Positions 6,245 through 7,936 of a stretch of DNA of 7,936 nucleotides are shown one piece after another. The stretch comes from Kangiellaceae bacterium (GTDB lineage: Bacteria > Pseudomonadota > Gammaproteobacteria > Enterobacterales > Kangiellaceae): the NCBI GenBank assembly GCA_030148365.1, contig JASBTO010000052.1:1-7936 (forward strand), read 5' to 3'. The position numbers were made by a program, and so were the translations under genes. Under the pieces are notes generated by a model. It saw only the letters and a list, made by a program, of their open reading frames with translations, ran no database searches and was not told the origin of the DNA. Each line of letters begins with the position of its first letter. The first letter of the stretch is position 1.

Positions 6245-7702
6245 CTAGCGGCGCCGATCCTTCATTAGCTCGATGATTTCCCGGACCTTGTCGATCCTTG
6301 CCTGGATCCGCGTTTGCGCATAGGGGTCGTCGCTACGCTTGCGCAAGGCCAACTGGTATTGCAGACGGGCGCCACCCAAATCGCCAATGCTGTACAGGTA
6401 TTGCCCCTGGGTTTCGTGCATTTCGGCACCAAGACCGGCTCTGGATTCGGCTTCCGCGAGCAGCTTCAGTTGCGGGGGTGTCATCCTGTCAGTCTGTTCC
6501 CGGAGCAACAGTTTGCGGGCCGTTGCCGGCTGATTCATGGCCAGCAGCAGTTTCGCTTCGGTCATTACCAGTGGATAACTGGAGGGGTGCGTCCTTCGGG
6601 CTTGTTGTACTTGTGACAGCGCCTGATCCGGGGTGTTCGCGGCCAACTCCACTTCCGCCAGCGCAACGACATAGAAAAGGTTGTCAGGATCCTTCCGCAA
6701 CAGCGCCAGCAATTCCTCACGTGCCTTGGCATATTGTCGGTCACCCGTCAGCGCCAGTGCCCAGGCATAATGATCGGCGTCGCTGTCCAGCTGGCCCTTG
6801 TCTGCCTTGTCCTGCCAGATGCTCAACAAGGTTCCGGGATTTAGCTCGGCAAGGCTTACCACACGGACCTTGAAGAGTTCGAATTCAGGGTTTTGCTCAA
6901 TCTGCACGGGCGGCAATTCAGCGGCGCGAAGTCTGGCTTCAGCGATACGGTTCTGGGTCAGGGGGTGTGTGGAAAGGAATTCCGGCGGCTTGCGGTAGTA
7001 GCGTGCTGCATTCTGCATCTTGCCGAAAAACAGCGCCATGGCATTGGGATCAAGGCCGGACTCCGCAAGGGTGGTGATGCCGATCCGATCAGCCTCCTGC
7101 TCGTTGGCCCGGGTGTGGTTAATCATGTTCTGGGTCGCTCCGGCCTGGGAAGCGGTGAGGCCCGCGATCGCAAGCTGCGGGTCAATACCGGCGAGCAATA
7201 TCGAGCCAAGGGCGCCGATCAGGTAAGGCAGAGTCAGCTGCTGGGCCCGTTCAAGGCGGCGCGCGAGGTGCCGCTGGGTAACGTGGGCAACCTCGTGGGC
7301 GAGAACCGACGCCAATTCGCTTTCGCTGTCAGCTTCCGCAACCAGCCCGGTGTTGACGCCTATGTAGCCACCCGGAAATGCCAGGGCGTTGAAACCGGGA
7401 TCTTCCAGGACGAAAAAGTGGAATTGCCGTCCCCGTGCGTCGGGATTGGCCGCAACCAGCCGGAAACCCAGATGTTCCAGATAGTCGGATGCGAGGGGAT
7501 CTTCCAGCAAGATGTTGTAGCGGTACAGGCTGCGCATCAGCTGATCGCCGATCTGCTGCTCTTCGGTTACTGACAGGGCAGCGCCACCGCTTTCCCCGAT
7601 ACTCGGCAGTTCGTTTTCAGCAGCGATAGCCGGTCGCGGGCAAAGCAATATGGCAAGTGCCGCGATCTTCAGCAATGCGGGCAGATTTTTCAAAACTCTC
7701 AA
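6245..7702 (-). CDS. bepA: BepA-type periplasmic M48 metalloprotease / TPR chaperone
   Basis: BepA helps assemble LptD and other outer-membrane proteins at the BAM complex and degrades stalled substrates. The 485-residue product matches the length of E. coli BepA (YfgC). It has a signal peptide (~1-28, ending PAIAAEN) and the zinc site HEVAH at 136-140 with the third ligand in NEQEAD (E201). STHPLT places a histidine at 246, the same number as the regulatory His246 of E. coli BepA. The preceding FNALAFPGGYIGVNTGL block (104-120) is typical of M48. Residues ~305-485 form TPR helices. The mature protein has no cysteine. The start is TTG 7702, with GGCGGA (7717-7712) 9 nt upstream; no in-frame ATG is nearby. 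It diverges from tusA, a pairing I recall from Pseudomonas. In E. coli the neighbour is instead the ArsC-like yfgD, whose homologue lies about 4 kb away in this window. Confidence 0.95.
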   Translation of the reverse strand: MRVLKNLPALLKIAALAILLCPRPAIAAENELPSIGESGGAALSVTEEQQIGDQLMRSLYRYNILLEDPLASDYLEHLGFRLVAANPDARGRQFHFFVLEDPGFNALAFPGGYIGVNTGLVAEADSESELASVLAHEVAHVTQRHLARRLERAQQLTLPYLIGALGSILLAGIDPQLAIAGLTASQAGATQNMINHTRANEQEADRIGITTLAESGLDPNAMALFFGKMQNAARYYRKPPEFLSTHPLTQNRIAEARLRAAELPPVQIEQNPEFELFKVRVVSLAELNPGTLLSIWQDKADKGQLDSDADHYAWALALTGDRQYAKAREELLALLRKDPDNLFYVVALAEVELAANTPDQALSQVQQARRTHPSSYPLVMTEAKLLLAMNQPATARKLLLREQTDRMTPPQLKLLAEAESRAGLGAEMHETQGQYLYSIGDLGGARLQYQLALRKRSDDPYAQTRIQARIDKVREIIELMKDRRR

Positions 7703-7798
7703 AATATCAATTCCGCCAAGAATGGCTGTTGTGCATGCAGTTATGAAGTTATGATAGCAAGAAAGTTCCTTTAAAACCGATAGATAGGGCGGGTAAAT
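7703..7798. promoter_or_regulatory. bepA/tusA divergent control region
   Basis: This 96-bp AT-rich spacer serves both genes. It contains a perfect tandem repeat of AGTTATGA (7739-7746 and 7747-7754), directly after an 8-bp palindrome TGCATGCA (7732-7739). TATGAT (7750-7755, 5/6 to the -10) overlaps the second repeat and could serve tusA, with only a weak TTGTGC (7729-7734) 15 nt upstream. On the minus strand TATCAT occurs in the same place as a possible bepA -10. Promoter assignment is tentative, but the repeats are directly visible. Confidence 0.4.
7739..7754 (+). repeat. Two perfect tandem copies of AGTTATGA
   Basis: AGTTATGA occurs twice head to tail with no spacer, centred in the bepA/tusA intergenic region and overlapping the candidate -10 elements of both directions. 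The 8-bp period is shorter than a helical turn, so it may be a slippage product rather than a two-site operator. Confidence 0.8.
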
Positions 7799-7936
7799 TT
7801 GAAGCAGACCGAATCCCGGTCAACACCATTTGACCAGTTGCTTGATGCGAGGGGGCTGCGATGTCCGATGCCGTTACTGAAAACCCGGCGGGCGCTTACC
7901 GCTCTGGATCCCGGACAATCCCTGCTCGTACTGACC
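7799..7936 (+). CDS. tusA: TusA-family sulfur carrier protein, N-terminal part (3' end outside window)
   Basis: TusA accepts persulfide sulfur from the cysteine desulfurase IscS and relays it for tRNA 2-thiouridine synthesis and related sulfur trafficking in the cytoplasm. The visible 46 residues show the family signature LLDARGLRCPMPLLKTRRAL (14-33). The sulfur-carrying cysteine is at 22 in the CPxP motif (CPMP), followed by LDPGQSLLVLT, the second strand. This is over half of the usual ~75-80 residues, and the frame runs off the window. The start is TTG 7799: an in-frame TAG lies at 7781-7783, no ATG falls between, and AGGGCGGG (7786-7793) sits 5 nt upstream. Divergent pairing with bepA supports the assignment. 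Paralogous TusA-like (YeeD-type) proteins share the motif, so exact orthology rests on context. Confidence 0.9.
   Translation, partial: MKQTESRSTPFDQLLDARGLRCPMPLLKTRRALTALDPGQSLLVLT

Noticed and set aside
6298..6873. 191-residue plus-strand open frame
   Set aside because: It is antisense to the TPR part of bepA, rich in Pro/Arg/Cys, with no recognisable motif; bepA is certain in the opposite frame.
1..7936. Mobile element, CRISPR, toxin-antitoxin, defence system or RNA gene
   Set aside because: No transposase, integrase, terminal repeats, spaced repeat array, tRNA/rRNA motif or defence-type domain was seen; nearly all bases are taken by conserved chromosomal genes.

Overview
This looks like an ordinary chromosomal core-genome segment of a gammaproteobacterium with moderately high GC. 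The evidence is the gene content and order. A divergent TusA / BepA pair is present. A block of YihY-family membrane protein, ArsC-like reductase, WrbA-like flavoprotein and DUF2069 membrane protein also matches, as I recall it, the arrangement in Pseudomonas and relatives. I see no phage, transposon, CRISPR, rRNA or tRNA signal. The source is probably a pseudomonad-like or marine (Cellvibrionales/Alteromonadales-type) gammaproteobacterium, but the genus cannot be fixed from this window.

Layout, left to right: (1) the 3' third of aroC (chorismate synthase, + strand), ending 9 bp from a convergent Sel1-repeat secreted protein gene (- strand, own good sigma70-type promoter). (2) A minus-strand operon, arsC-like > wrbA-like > DUF2069, whose three genes are joined by two ATGA stop/start overlaps. 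It is divergent from a YihY/BrkB-family inner-membrane protein gene (+). (3) A large, mostly helical protein gene (-) whose C-terminal part carries both halves of the PilZ c-di-GMP signature (RxxxR and NxSxxG). It ends 4 bp from yihY and diverges from a TlpA-like thioredoxin-fold lipoprotein gene (+). (4) bepA (-), a periplasmic M48 metalloprotease/TPR chaperone, ending 14 bp from the tlpA-like gene. (5) The first 46 codons of tusA (+), divergent from bepA and running off the window. It starts at a TTG codon.

Functional themes are cytoplasmic thiol/redox chemistry (ArsC-like, WrbA, TusA), envelope quality control and redox (BepA, TlpA-like lipoprotein, Sel1 protein), and a probable c-di-GMP receptor. 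The genes are tightly packed. All three convergent junctions have gaps of 4-14 bp, and all regulation appears to lie in three divergent spacers (about 76, 166 and 96 bp) plus an 83-bp spacer upstream of the Sel1 gene. No stretch over 300 bp lacks a gene. I found no clear new system. The least understood item is the PilZ-like protein, and the most unusual regulatory detail is a perfect tandem 8-bp repeat in the bepA/tusA spacer.
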